From assembly GCA_035528395.1 (NCBI GenBank), contig DATKYR010000075.1, forward strand, positions 1 to 64,000: DNA of 64,000 bases. Reading direction: 5' to 3'. Source of the DNA: NIOZ-UU13 sp035528395. Its GTDB lineage: Bacteria; Planctomycetota; Phycisphaerae; Sedimentisphaerales; Anaerobacaceae. This document shows positions 26,047-36,371 of the stretch, piece after piece. The stretch's first letter is position 1. Each line of letters starts with the position of its first letter. Position numbers and translations under genes: made by a program. Below the pieces are notes generated by a model, which was not told the DNA's origin, did no database searches, and saw only the letters and a program-made list of their open reading frames with translations.

Positions 26047-26335
26047 TTATTTCAATCCAAGCTCCGAGGTACTGTAAAAAGAATACTTCCGAGAAGGCTC
26101 ACCCACACCAACACTCTCCACCGTGGCTCCATCGACAACCGTCCATTTCGTCGTATCGATAGCCGCTGATGGAAACGTATCTTTAAATATCACCCAATCT
26201 TCTTTGATGAAATTCTAAACGATCAAGGATCGGCAGTTCAGTATCCCTGGAACCACCAGTAATCGTGTTGCTCTGAATCGCCCCCGCGTGCTTACTTACT
26301 CCGATGTGCCCGCCCAAATAATAACTAAACAGAAA
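26047..26335 (-). pseudogene. Remains of a secreted beta-helix protein gene
   Basis: Two minus-strand frames hold recognisable but disconnected protein pieces. One reads YYLGGHIGVSKHAGAIQSN then TITGG, typical of right-handed beta-helix repeats. The other, 26214-26047, reads FIKEDWVIFKDTFPSAAID and TTKWTVVDGATVESVGVGEP, a start of a jellyroll domain common in planctomycete exported proteins, and ends in a stop. They are joined by a frameshift near 26200. I read this as the decayed end of one gene. Confidence 0.55.
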
Positions 26336-26368
26336 GGGTTTGGGGACACTCCACGTGCCCCCAAACCC
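26336..26368 (-). terminator. Terminator of the 26423-29995 gene
   Basis: GGGTTTGGGG and CCCCAAACCC form a ten-pair stem, followed on the minus strand by a T-rich stretch (TTTCTGTTTAGTT). It lies 55 bases after the stop of the large secreted protein. Confidence 0.65.
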
Positions 26369-26422
26369 ATAAACATCATCAATCCTAAGCCAAAATTATT
26401 GAGATCGTTGGGCTTAGAGTTA

Positions 26423-29400
26423 TTAATTCAGAGCTTCTATCAGCTCTACTTCAGCGAACTGCATACTATCCGCACTTCCGGCGTCTCGAACTTCCGTGAT
26501 CATAATTCGATAGTGCTTGTACGCTACATCATTATCAAACATGATCGGCGTTTCGTTCTTTGCCTGACGCGGCCAAGCCGTCTCCTGGTTGAAGTCGTCA
26601 ATACTGCCACTTGCAATCGACGTCCATGGCCCAGAATATACGTCATCATTGGAACCATAGAATTTGAATGCAACCGGGTCTCGTTCTGGATGGCTATCTG
26701 CCGTCGTGAAAGTCAGTCTATTAACAACTTTCTTCTTTGATGGTGTTACCACTAAACCAGTGGACTGTTTCTCGCCTTTCTTATGCCGATAGTTCGTATC
26801 GATGTCATCATCGAGCGCCTTTAGAGGTGTTTCCGAGCTGGACCAATCGCCATCGGTCGGATATCCATAGATGGTATTCCCTGGCGAGGTGATATCAACC
26901 AGTACGTCTTCGGTGACACCTATTAGCTCGACTTCTGCAATCTGCATACTATTCGCACTCGCGGCATCTCGAATGGCCGTGAACAGAACTTTATAATGCT
27001 TGTACACTGTCGCATTATCAAACGTAATCGGCGTTGCATTTATCGTGAAGCGAGGCCAAGCTACTTCATCGTTGAAATCAACGATATCGCCACTGGCAAT
27101 CAAATTATACGGCCCATCGATGCCCGCATTAGAACCATAGAGTTCATATGCAACCGGATCACGCTCTACTGCGTCATTGGCTGTAGTGAAAGTCAGTCCC
27201 GTAACGATAGTCGGACCGGCAAGCGGTGTAACCGTGAAACCAGAAGGTTCTTCATTGGGGTCAAAATTTCCAGCAAAATTCAGATACTTCGTCGTGCTGT
27301 CATCATCGATCACCAAAGGAGGCAGTTCACCACAGGGCGAATAATTAGCAGAAGGATCACCACCACATGGAAGTCCTCTCGGAATACCCAAGACGTTGTC
27401 ACCTGGTGCGGTAACATCATTCGGTTCCATGATGACGACCGGCTTGACGCCTTTGATGTTATCGATGCGGATTGTGCCGGTACCACCGGCCGTCGGGTTT
27501 AATACATCGCCTACACCAATGTAAAGCTTAGCGGCATTTGCCACATCCACGCCTGCGTCACTGAAGTCCAGGAGCGGAACCTTCATGGTCCACCACTGAT
27601 CAATCTGTGTGGCCGCTGGGTCTGGATGGATTACCACGCCAATGGCGCCGTCACCATCTTCCACTGCCAGGTACAGCTTCTCGGCAGAATTGCTGGTTAA
27701 GCCAATGTCTTGATTCGCAGCGGCAGAACCCACTTTACCTGTAGTACTGACGTCGGAGAGTTGGGCCTCACAGAGCACACCAGGGGTATGGCTGGTCACC
27801 GCCAAACCTATATAGACGTCCTCACTCATCACAATCTCCTGGAAGGTCGGCTCATCAGGATTGGCTGCTTCAAACATGTCTTCCCAGGTAACGCCGTCAC
27901 TGGAGTTCTGGGCTGTGATAACATTGCCTTCACGGGTCAGCTTCACCCAGTAAGGTGCCGTAATGACGCCCGGGTCAGTGCGCGTGCTGTCGGAGCTTTC
28001 ACCTGCAATCGCACGACGCTGCCAGCCGACTCGTCCGTCGGGCGTGATGTAAGCCATCGCATTGGCAGATCCTGCATCAAGCGTGTCGCGAATCATAACG
28101 CCTGCTTTGGCCCACGCGTTAGGTTGCTCGACACTGAGCACCTGCACCATAATCGAGCCGTCACCTTTCAGCTCCCTGTACATGAAGTGGAACTCATCCG
28201 AGTTGCCCCAGATGTCAGTCCCGGAACCTATTATTGTGTAGGTCCCGGTCGCTTCGTCTAAGCTCGTACTGCCTTCAGGTCCCGGTGCGCCTTGGAACCT
28301 GAACATCAGGTCCGTAACTCCATTGACTGTCAAGTCCTGCGGCGTATCAAATGAAACCTCAGTAGTGAAAGGCTCAGCACTATTGTCATAGTCAAGGACT
28401 GTCTCCGAAAGTTCGATAATTAAGTAGTCGGCAGTCGTGAAGCTCCAAACCGTGCCTTTCCACGGCGAACCTGCATCGAGCTCGTTGACTTCGTCAACAC
28501 GCCAGTAATAAGTCTTGCCCCATTCCAGTTCCCCAGCGTCTAAGCTGGTATCGGCCTGCCTGCCAAGGTAAATGTCCGGTGTATTGACATCGGCATCGGC
28601 TACAGCATCAGCATCATCACCTAAGTATAGGTCATGCTCGGCAGCCTTCATGGCGGCACTAAAGGAAAGGACCGGTGACTGCACGGTATCTTCTTCTCCG
28701 TCTTCGGGCTCCGGATCGGAAGCTGACGGCACCTCTGTCGTGAAGCTCCAGACCGGCCCCGGATTCGTTGCGACAACAGCAAACTCATCGACCTTCCAGT
28801 AGTACGTCGTACCCTTCTCCAGCGGACCGGGGTCAAACGATGTCTCCATTATCGTACCCATTAACGTACTCGGATCTGAAGCCGCTACGGCCGCTTTGTC
28901 TGTGCCGAAGTACACATCGTGCATAATCGCATCCTTGCCGGCTGTCCAGCTAAGCTGGGTATCAATACCTGCCGACGTAGTGCCATCAGATGGGCTCGGG
29001 TCATGAGCCTCAATAGTCATCGTCGTAAAGCTCCAGACCGCACCCTCATTTACAACAGCTTCAGGGATCTCTATCTCCCAACTGTCCCAGTCTGCGGGTA
29101 CTTCGGCTTCGACCTCATCGACTCGCCAATAGTAGGTCGTCCCCGGTTCTAAGTCTGCGAAATATATTGCCATCTGGGTTTCGGCAAGAAAGTCCGATTC
29201 GTCGATTGTTTCATCTGTGCTCAGATATATCATGTGGGAAACAGCCGTGTCGCCGGGGGTCCACTGCAGCGTTGAATCTACTACCCCAACAGCGCCATCA
29301 GCAGGGGTGGGGTCAACGGCAACAACTACTTGTGGTACTGCCTCGCCAAACTCTACAATCAGCGTCGCCCTTCGTTCAATATATTCCGTTGCGTTGTCCG

Positions 29401-29995
29401 GGAAAGCTTCGGCCTCGAGGACTCCTGTCGACGCATTGGCCGGGTCCTGGCTAAATATCAACACTAACGCATTGCCCGCAGCCCAATCATCCTGATTGAT
29501 TATCTCCTGGATGATGCCGGCAATGTCTGAAGTCTCATATTTCGCATGTTTTTCAGACCAGTGCGCCGGGCCCCATGCTACTTGCGCTGCCGTCCTGGCC
29601 CTCGCCGAGACATTATTAGCTGCATCTTCAAACGTGCCGGGATTCGGATTCAGCTCACCTTCGATGATAACAGACGCCTCGCCGACGTGCTCATCATCAT
29701 CCACATCGTCGGCATCAAACCGAACAACCGCGCTCAGGATGTTCTCGCCCTTTGGAATCTGTAAATCCACAAAGCGGAGACCCACTACTTGCAAGTCATC
29801 TGGATTGGTTACGTCGTTATCGTACATGAACTCCAGGTCACTGCTGTCGAGGTATATACTGCCATCAGCGCCCTCTTCAACATCATCAGAATCGGCAGCG
29901 ATCGGGATTTCGATAACGTCCGCAATGGCGACATTCGCACCGACCAGAGCCAGCACTAAAACAAGTGAAAGTAAAAATATCAATTTCCTACACAT
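26423..29995 (-). CDS. Large secreted modular protein with Fn3-like, jellyroll and discoidin-like modules
   Basis: The 1,190-residue product has a signal peptide (residues 1-25, ending NVAIAD). Residues 27-220 form a beta-sandwich with the pattern seen in DNRLRE/carbohydrate-binding-like domains. Three Fn3-like modules follow (about 223-527), each with a HDVYFGTD-like strand and a YYWRVDEV strand. Residues 530-760 look like a jellyroll with MIRDTLDAGSANAMAYITPD. Two discoidin-like repeats end the protein (about 880-1190; YKHYRIMITEVRDAGSADSM). No catalytic motif is seen, so it may be a binding or surface protein. GGAGGAG precedes the ATG. Confidence 0.8.
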   Translation of the reverse strand: MCRKLIFLLSLVLVLALVGANVAIADVIEIPIAADSDDVEEGADGSIYLDSSDLEFMYDNDVTNPDDLQVVGLRFVDLQIPKGENILSAVVRFDADDVDDDEHVGEASVIIEGELNPNPGTFEDAANNVSARARTAAQVAWGPAHWSEKHAKYETSDIAGIIQEIINQDDWAAGNALVLIFSQDPANASTGVLEAEAFPDNATEYIERRATLIVEFGEAVPQVVVAVDPTPADGAVGVVDSTLQWTPGDTAVSHMIYLSTDETIDESDFLAETQMAIYFADLEPGTTYYWRVDEVEAEVPADWDSWEIEIPEAVVNEGAVWSFTTMTIEAHDPSPSDGTTSAGIDTQLSWTAGKDAIMHDVYFGTDKAAVAASDPSTLMGTIMETSFDPGPLEKGTTYYWKVDEFAVVATNPGPVWSFTTEVPSASDPEPEDGEEDTVQSPVLSFSAAMKAAEHDLYLGDDADAVADADVNTPDIYLGRQADTSLDAGELEWGKTYYWRVDEVNELDAGSPWKGTVWSFTTADYLIIELSETVLDYDNSAEPFTTEVSFDTPQDLTVNGVTDLMFRFQGAPGPEGSTSLDEATGTYTIIGSGTDIWGNSDEFHFMYRELKGDGSIMVQVLSVEQPNAWAKAGVMIRDTLDAGSANAMAYITPDGRVGWQRRAIAGESSDSTRTDPGVITAPYWVKLTREGNVITAQNSSDGVTWEDMFEAANPDEPTFQEIVMSEDVYIGLAVTSHTPGVLCEAQLSDVSTTGKVGSAAANQDIGLTSNSAEKLYLAVEDGDGAIGVVIHPDPAATQIDQWWTMKVPLLDFSDAGVDVANAAKLYIGVGDVLNPTAGGTGTIRIDNIKGVKPVVIMEPNDVTAPGDNVLGIPRGLPCGGDPSANYSPCGELPPLVIDDDSTTKYLNFAGNFDPNEEPSGFTVTPLAGPTIVTGLTFTTANDAVERDPVAYELYGSNAGIDGPYNLIASGDIVDFNDEVAWPRFTINATPITFDNATVYKHYKVLFTAIRDAASANSMQIAEVELIGVTEDVLVDITSPGNTIYGYPTDGDWSSSETPLKALDDDIDTNYRHKKGEKQSTGLVVTPSKKKVVNRLTFTTADSHPERDPVAFKFYGSNDDVYSGPWTSIASGSIDDFNQETAWPRQAKNETPIMFDNDVAYKHYRIMITEVRDAGSADSMQFAEVELIEALN

Positions 29996-31120
29996 AATAA
30001 TTCTCCTCCAAAACAGTTACAATAATTCTGAATTATGCTTTGGCTACACACCAAAGCGATCGACAATAAATTCCACTGTCGCCACACGATATCTGCCCAG
30101 GAAAATTGTGTGCGACTTGATACAACCTCCTTCCTTTAAAAGCCCAAAATGAGCTGTTAATTGAAATGTGAAATGTTTGACTACGAAGCACTAAGCCCCT
30201 ATTGGCGACTCTGTGCCTCGCACATTAAGCCATATCTCCTCCTCTATTTGGAAAACTACAAAGTTTCCATACTTCGGCTGTTCAGAATCGGCAAATCCTT
30301 ACCTAATGCCCGTAAAGACGTTACCAAGTATATTTATACCAGATTGGCCGATGTTACGTCAAGAATTTTATTACTATTTTATGAAAAAAAATGAAAAAAG
30401 TGGAACTTATCAATTTATACTCCCAGCCTTTATCCGCAAACTACAAATCAAGGCATCAAATATTATGATACACAAATAGCGACCTTTGTCAAGCCCTGAA
30501 ATCCCGAAAAGCCAAATCGCAGAAGATACTCCATTTCAGACTTGGTCAAAAAGTCTGCATTTTTCCAAATTTTTGCCAAAAAAAAACGAAAAAACGCCAA
30601 AAAATACTTGTTCCCAAAATCCCATCTAAAACGTCGTAACTATTTGTACAGCAGGGAGTTATATAATTTTTATCCAAAAGTCTTAAAAACTAAACATCGA
30701 GAAAAGTAAGTGAAGATCCGTCCTCCAGCGGGCCAAAACTAACACCTTGCATAAAGTCCCCAACAAGATACGATATACGATATCCGAGATACGAAATATA
30801 TTATCCGGTCGATATTTTCTCGAAATCTTGCTAACAGATAAGTCAATACCGGACAAAAACAAAAAATATCGCATCTTTATCAGTGCCGCCGAACCAATCG
30901 CTGACGCATATTGTGCAGGCTTGATAACTGCTTTATAAAAAAGCGGTTATGGTTATGACATTGAATTTATTGGTGTAAGCAGTCGAAAAATGGCCGAGGC
31001 AAGCTGCCTTAAAGCTTCAAATTGGTAATTCTCACACTTTCATACTCCTTCTGTCGAGAAAAGAACAAGATTTTTAAAGATTCGCTCCCGGCGAAATCCG
31101 CCGTCTTTTGGCAGAGTCAA
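29996..31120. other. Long intergenic region, no gene supported
   Basis: About 1.1 kb. Near 30140-30260 it matches, with gaps, the region upstream of the 33528-36371 gene, so part of it is a shared leader or promoter. Short direct repeats of ATACGATAT type lie near 30770-30800. Small frames (for example 30161-30394) lack a start site and similarity I can recognise. Confidence 0.45.
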
Positions 31121-31158
31121 TTAAAAAAGGGCCTATACCGAATCGTTCGATATAAGCC
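31121..31158 (-). terminator. Terminator of the 31219-33231 gene
   Basis: GGGCTTATA and TATAGGCCC form a stem on the minus strand, followed directly by TTTTTT. This is a complete rho-independent terminator, and it is nearly identical to the one after the 33528-36371 gene. Confidence 0.7.
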
Positions 31159-31218
31159 CCGAATTGACCAAATCTACTATATTAACCACACAATCTTAAT
31201 TGACACTTAAATCTTAGC

Positions 31219-33231
31219 TTAAGGTGCCGGTTCCGGCTCCGGAGCCGGCCGATACAGTCGAATATCGTCAAAGAATACGTGACCTGCACCACCAGCTACT
31301 GGACTATTCCTGTTACCTAAACCGATCGAAATTATATTGACATCGGCAAGGTTAGCGCCCTGTTCAGCGAATGCCTGCAGGGAGATATCCCACCGCGTCC
31401 ACTCAGTGACCAAAGCGGCATTCAAATCATCGTTAGCGACCACTACACTGCCATTAAGAGCGACATACATCGGCTCAGCAGTATTATCAGTATCACCATA
31501 GTACCACAACGATAATGTAATAAATCCGTCCTGGGCCCAGTCACGCAGAGAAGAAGTCAACGTCCGAGTTACTTCTGAGAAACCGGCAGTGTTGTCGTAG
31601 AACAACGGCATCGACCAATTACCGCCGTGAACAATCTCATCCTCCAGGTAATGCTCGCCGGAGAAGAAGGCCGGGTCAGGATAACCGGAAGTGGAACCGT
31701 TCGCCGGGTCGTCATATCCATCTATCCATGTATCAAATACCGTGTCAGGTTGGTAGTCGTTGTAGTCCTCAAAGTCATCAATGACAATATAATTGGCGGT
31801 AGCAAAGCTCCAGACATTGCCTTTCCACGGACTATTCGATTCTACATCATTGACTTCATCGACCCGCCAGTAATATGTTCGGTCCCATTCGAGAAGACCC
31901 GGGGGATCATAAGCAGCATCGTCCTGGTTTTGACTGACCAGCACACCACGCGGTTCAGCTATGCTTGCTTCGTTAACATCCTTGAAATCGTTTCCCAGGT
32001 ACACATCGTGCTTGCCGGCATTCAATCCCGGTGTCCAGCCAAGGACTAAATCCCTCTTCACATCTTTGGCCTTATTCAGAGGGTATGGAAAATGAGCTTT
32101 TTTCAGGTCAACGGGCTTGTATGCGACGCCACTTAACCTTCGGCTGTGCTCAAACAGCAACGTTACAAGTCCCCGCTGATTTTCCGGGTCCCATACTATC
32201 TTCAGTAAATTGCCGCCCGTAATATCCGAAGGGCCGGTCCAGTCCGGGTCAAGTGACGTAGCAAACCGCGTGGTAACCAGAATAGAGCCGTCAGGACCAT
32301 CGTTTATATGCGATGGGTATCGCAGGGTAACATCCGTATTCGGATTACTCGCATCCACGAAACTTACTTCTACAGCAACAACGTCACCGGTAGCGCAATC
32401 GAGTGCACTAATCCGGTGGCTGCGCGAATCTGCGACCCACAAATCCTGCTGCCCGTCGTTATTAACATCAGGGCCAAGAATCATGTATGTGTTATCCCTA
32501 ATCCCATCGACATTATAAGTAGCCACTTGAGTCATCGTGACCGGATCCCAGATATTCAGTCTGCTGCCCGTGGCCTGGTTAATTCCTCTCATTGCATACA
32601 GCTCGCCGATGCCGTCGCCTGTAACATCGAGCCCGAAACAAAAACCAAAAGCACCGGTCCCATCCCGAGTACCCTCGAGGCTATCCGGGATATCAAGCCA
32701 GGTCAGTATATCTGCCACGCCGTCATCGCCTGTTCTATCTAAAGTTGTCCCATCATATACTTCAAAAAAATCCCTTCTGGCAATCCACAAATCTTTAACG
32801 CCATCACCGTTGTAATCATGGCCAAACTGAATGTCCTGTATTACGTTACCTCGAGGCGTGTAAGTGCCCGTACCATCCGCCTGGCCATCTCCTAATGATG
32901 AGGGAACCGGACGTCCAATGTAATCTCCTGTTTCCCAATCAAAGTGCTTTCCGACCAGGCCATCAGGGGGCGCGAAGCCGTAGTGGGCGGTATATACATC
33001 CCCACCACCATAGATGGCCTCGAGTGGATTGATTGCCACATCATTGACCATGGGCTCAGGTGTTCCTGCTGCAGGTGATCTCTCCCAGACTACTACAAAA
33101 TCATCTCTGTAACGAATAATTGACTGCGTACTTCCATTCGTGTCGTTAGAGCCGCTTATCAGAACGTAATCGGCCATAGCCATCTGCGAAACAAATAGAA
33201 ATAATATTAAATAAACAAACTTCTTCATCAT
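31219..33231 (-). CDS. Secreted protein with FG-GAP-like repeats, Fn3-like and C-terminal binding module
   Basis: The 670-residue product has a signal peptide (about residues 1-20, ending AMAD). Residues 20-380 contain Asp-rich repeats such as DYNGDGVKDLWIARRDFFEV and DVNNDGQQDLWVADSR, the calcium-binding pattern of FG-GAP/VCBS beta-propellers. One Fn3-like module follows (about 385-480; HDVYLGND, YYWRVDEV). Residues 482-660 form a carbohydrate-binding-like module with FFDDIRLYRPAP at its end, shared with the neighbour at 33528-36371. The last residues are a Pro/Glu tail with no sorting signal. It is probably exported and binds surfaces or glycans. Confidence 0.8.
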   Translation of the reverse strand: MMKKFVYLILFLFVSQMAMADYVLISGSNDTNGSTQSIIRYRDDFVVVWERSPAAGTPEPMVNDVAINPLEAIYGGGDVYTAHYGFAPPDGLVGKHFDWETGDYIGRPVPSSLGDGQADGTGTYTPRGNVIQDIQFGHDYNGDGVKDLWIARRDFFEVYDGTTLDRTGDDGVADILTWLDIPDSLEGTRDGTGAFGFCFGLDVTGDGIGELYAMRGINQATGSRLNIWDPVTMTQVATYNVDGIRDNTYMILGPDVNNDGQQDLWVADSRSHRISALDCATGDVVAVEVSFVDASNPNTDVTLRYPSHINDGPDGSILVTTRFATSLDPDWTGPSDITGGNLLKIVWDPENQRGLVTLLFEHSRRLSGVAYKPVDLKKAHFPYPLNKAKDVKRDLVLGWTPGLNAGKHDVYLGNDFKDVNEASIAEPRGVLVSQNQDDAAYDPPGLLEWDRTYYWRVDEVNDVESNSPWKGNVWSFATANYIVIDDFEDYNDYQPDTVFDTWIDGYDDPANGSTSGYPDPAFFSGEHYLEDEIVHGGNWSMPLFYDNTAGFSEVTRTLTSSLRDWAQDGFITLSLWYYGDTDNTAEPMYVALNGSVVVANDDLNAALVTEWTRWDISLQAFAEQGANLADVNIISIGLGNRNSPVAGGAGHVFFDDIRLYRPAPEPEPAP

Positions 33232-33362
33232 ATTCTTTCCTTCTTTCTCAGAAAAATATTATTAAAACAATTCTTCCAGTTTTGGATTGGACAATTCCAA
33301 ATAACGAAGCCTAACCTCAAAATAATTTTCTCATGTTTCATCCCTTCAAAAACGGAACCAAA

Positions 33363-33394
33363 GGGCCTATACAGAATTGATCAATATAGGCCCC
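33363..33394 (-). terminator. Terminator-like hairpin after the 33528-36371 gene
   Basis: GGGCCTATA and TATAGGCCC form a nine-pair stem on the minus strand, followed by only three T residues. It lies about 135 bases after the stop, in a stretch homologous to the region after 31219. Confidence 0.5.
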
Positions 33395-33527
33395 GAATTG
33401 ACCAAATCTACCCTGGCTGGGCGCCGCGGCGACTGTTACATTAACCCCGCCCCCATATCTTGCTTTGCAATCCGAAGCCCACAGGATGCATTAAGGCAGA
33501 AGCAAAGGGGGACACTTAAATCTTAGC

Positions 33528-36371
33528 TTAAGGTGCCGGTTCCGGCCCTGGAGCCGGCTGATACAGCCGAATATCGTCAAAGTACATCGTACCTGAACCA
33601 CCGGCCACTGGGTTGTTCCTGTTACCAAAGCCGATACCAATCGTATTGACATTGGCCAGGTTCACGCCCTGGTCTGCTAACCTCTGCAGGTCGATAGTCC
33701 ATTCGGTCCATTGATCTAACTGTACTGCATTTGGATTATCATGAGTGACTACCGCACTGCCATTGAGAACAATGTACATCGGCTCAGCAGAGTTATCCGA
33801 AATACCCCTGAACCATATTGACAATACCTTTATGCCGTATTTGGTCCAGTCCTGGAACGAGGTCAACGTCTTCTCTGCCTCTGAATACCTGAGGATGCTG
33901 TTGTCGTAGAAGAACGGTATCGACTTTACACCTCCGTGAACGATAGTTTCCTCAGTATAAGAAAAAGTTGTGTCATCGCCCACAGCCGAGCCGGTCCCGT
34001 TTCCTGGAGAGTAGGGTTCAGTACCCGGCGTGCCATAGCCAAGCCCGTCTCTCCATGCGTACCATATCTGGTTCTCGCCGGAGTCATAGCCCTCAAAATC
34101 ATCTATGACAATGAAGTCTGCTACCGTAAAGCTCCATACCTGGCCTTCGTTGATTGTGGCGTCGTTATTATATTCATCGATACGCCAGTAGTAAGGCCCG
34201 CCGCCCCATTCAACACCTTGGGGTGGATTGTAGCTGGTAGCACCCTGTCGGCCTCGATATATATCTGCCGTCGATGTATTAGCATCGGCAACCGCATCTT
34301 TATCAGTGCCGAAATAGACGTCATGCTGTGTCGCATTGTCGCCTGCTTTCCAGCGCAGCGGCAGGGCACTTTCGATATCCACTGTCCGTCCCTTGGGGGG
34401 GTCCGGATCCCAGGCGAGGAGTAAATTACCCCGCATGAGCAGCTTGATTTCGTCCTGCGTTAACGCCTTATTATAGAGGCGCACATCATCAACCAAACCT
34501 GGGAATAATCTGCCGTGATGTCCTTCGCCAAGCCAAACCGTCCTGCCATCTCCAACTGTGTTGACGTCTATGAGTTGCGAACCACTGATAAGCTCCTGCA
34601 CGCCGTCAACATAGAGCTTGATATCCATAATGTCGGGCTGACCAAAGCTCTCCAGAACGGATGTTACATGGTGCCATTGCCCATCGGTCAAAACCGTACT
34701 GCCAATGATGTAACCGCCACTGCACTCTGTTCGGAACGCCCCTACGGTTCCATTATCGGGGGTGTCCTGTACGCGGCCAATCCATTTCTGGGTGTTTACA
34801 TTCTGACCCCAGGAGATATAATCACCGTATCCGGTTGTGTTTATCCAGGCGTTCACGGTACGATTCTGGGTGCCGAGTATGCCCTCGTATTCCGTCATCT
34901 CGACCCAACCATCTGGGAACGCCAGGGCGCCGCCGTCTTTGCCCTCGACCCACTCCACTTGACCGGCCGTGAACTTGCCGTGATGGTTGTTGCCCGACCA
35001 ATCGACCACCGTTGTGCCTGCGCCTTCATCGAGCTTCCACCAGGCAACCAGGTTGGGATCATCGGTCATCGGGATTACAGGCATCGTCCTAAAGCTCCAA
35101 ACAGGACCTGTGACCCATTCTGAGCCGTTGAACGTATCCACGCGCCAGTAGTACATGGTCTCCGAGTCCAGGAGGCCCGGATCATAGCCGGTATCCATTT
35201 GAGTGGGAGCTCCTGTTGCGTTGGCGACCTCGTCGGCATCGGTCCCAAAGTAAATGGTGTGCATAATCGCGTTCATACCCTCTCCCCAGTTCAGATCGAC
35301 GTTCGGGTCTTCGAACTGCGCTCCGTCCATGGGGTCGGGATTGTACCCGGTCTTGAACGGGACCCAGAAGCTCCAGACCTCACCTTGCCACGGGCTGTCG
35401 GGATGGGCCTCGTTGACCTCGTCCACCCGCCAGTAGTAGGTTGAACCCGGAACCAGACCGTCCGGTGCCGGGAAGCCCGCAAAGCCAACCGGCTGGGTGT
35501 CCACAGTCATATTACCCGCGAACGTCTCTTCCGCCCCTGCGCTGACATCTTCGAAGCTCGTACCAAAGTACACGTCATGGGATACAGAGGTCCCACTGGC
35601 CGTCCACGTAAGAGTTGCCCACGTGTCAGTATACATGCTGCCGTCAGATGGTTCCGGACTATGGGCCCTTGCTAAGTAACCTAACTCCATGATATCCCTT
35701 ATCTCCGTTACCGTTAGCACATTATCGTAGATGCGGACCTCGTCAATCAGCCCCGTGTATATCCTGTTGTCTTCATTGTAGCGCAGGCCTATTTTGACAT
35801 CAAAGTTCTCGGTCGGGTGGACCGGATCAGGGTCGGTATTTGCCCTGGTGTCTTCCTGGCCATCCAAGTAAAATGTCACGCCATCCTCATAAGTAGAGTT
35901 CTCACGTACCGTAAGCGCGACGTGGTGCCACAGGCCGTCCGTCACAGCCGTGTCACCCTGGGTATTGCCACCACCACATTCCAAGCGCAATCTATTGGAG
36001 TTGATCAGGAATTCCATTCTGTTGCCGCTGCCGGTGCTGCCCCAGCCGACAATCTCGCCATCGCTGTTGGTCTTAATCCATGCAGTAATGCTGAAAGCAG
36101 GTGTGTTTGTGCCATCGCCAACAATGCCCGTGTAGCCGTCTATTACAACATAATCGCCATCGCCGTCTAACTCCAGAGCCTCATCGAACAGCCCGGGCAC
36201 AAAGTGGGTATCTCCCACCAGCGTACCGTCATGGCCGTAGCCGGATGAGTCAATCACAGTACTGGTGCCCTCATCATCAAGCTTCCAATGCGCTACCAAA
36301 TCGGCTGAAGCGCTACTGACCATACCCAGTACCAAACCAAAAGACATTAAATAAATCAATTTCTTACACAT
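33528..36371 (-). CDS. Secreted protein with two LamG-like domains, Fn3-like modules and a C-terminal binding module
   Basis: The 947-residue product has a signal peptide (residues 1-23). A LamG/concanavalin-like domain (about 25-230; LVAHWKLDDEGTSTVIDSSG, YTGLIDEVRIYDNVLT) is followed by two Fn3-like modules, a second LamG-like domain (about 440-650; LVAWWKLDEGAGTTVVDWSG), a third Fn3-like module and a C-terminal module with FDDIRLYQPAP. The LamG domains usually bind polysaccharide. No catalytic residue pattern is seen. Its stop, the sequence after it and its last module are near-copies of those of the 31219 gene, which points to gene duplication with domain exchange. Confidence 0.82.
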   Translation of the reverse strand: MCKKLIYLMSFGLVLGMVSSASADLVAHWKLDDEGTSTVIDSSGYGHDGTLVGDTHFVPGLFDEALELDGDGDYVVIDGYTGIVGDGTNTPAFSITAWIKTNSDGEIVGWGSTGSGNRMEFLINSNRLRLECGGGNTQGDTAVTDGLWHHVALTVRENSTYEDGVTFYLDGQEDTRANTDPDPVHPTENFDVKIGLRYNEDNRIYTGLIDEVRIYDNVLTVTEIRDIMELGYLARAHSPEPSDGSMYTDTWATLTWTASGTSVSHDVYFGTSFEDVSAGAEETFAGNMTVDTQPVGFAGFPAPDGLVPGSTYYWRVDEVNEAHPDSPWQGEVWSFWVPFKTGYNPDPMDGAQFEDPNVDLNWGEGMNAIMHTIYFGTDADEVANATGAPTQMDTGYDPGLLDSETMYYWRVDTFNGSEWVTGPVWSFRTMPVIPMTDDPNLVAWWKLDEGAGTTVVDWSGNNHHGKFTAGQVEWVEGKDGGALAFPDGWVEMTEYEGILGTQNRTVNAWINTTGYGDYISWGQNVNTQKWIGRVQDTPDNGTVGAFRTECSGGYIIGSTVLTDGQWHHVTSVLESFGQPDIMDIKLYVDGVQELISGSQLIDVNTVGDGRTVWLGEGHHGRLFPGLVDDVRLYNKALTQDEIKLLMRGNLLLAWDPDPPKGRTVDIESALPLRWKAGDNATQHDVYFGTDKDAVADANTSTADIYRGRQGATSYNPPQGVEWGGGPYYWRIDEYNNDATINEGQVWSFTVADFIVIDDFEGYDSGENQIWYAWRDGLGYGTPGTEPYSPGNGTGSAVGDDTTFSYTEETIVHGGVKSIPFFYDNSILRYSEAEKTLTSFQDWTKYGIKVLSIWFRGISDNSAEPMYIVLNGSAVVTHDNPNAVQLDQWTEWTIDLQRLADQGVNLANVNTIGIGFGNRNNPVAGGSGTMYFDDIRLYQPAPGPEPAP

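Noticed and set aside
30161..30479. Plus-strand frames of 77-88 codons in the long intergenic region
   Set aside because: They lie on the shared upstream sequence of two minus-strand genes and have no binding site.
34121..34424. Frames on both strands inside the LamG-type gene
   Set aside because: Shadows of the modular protein; no own start signals.
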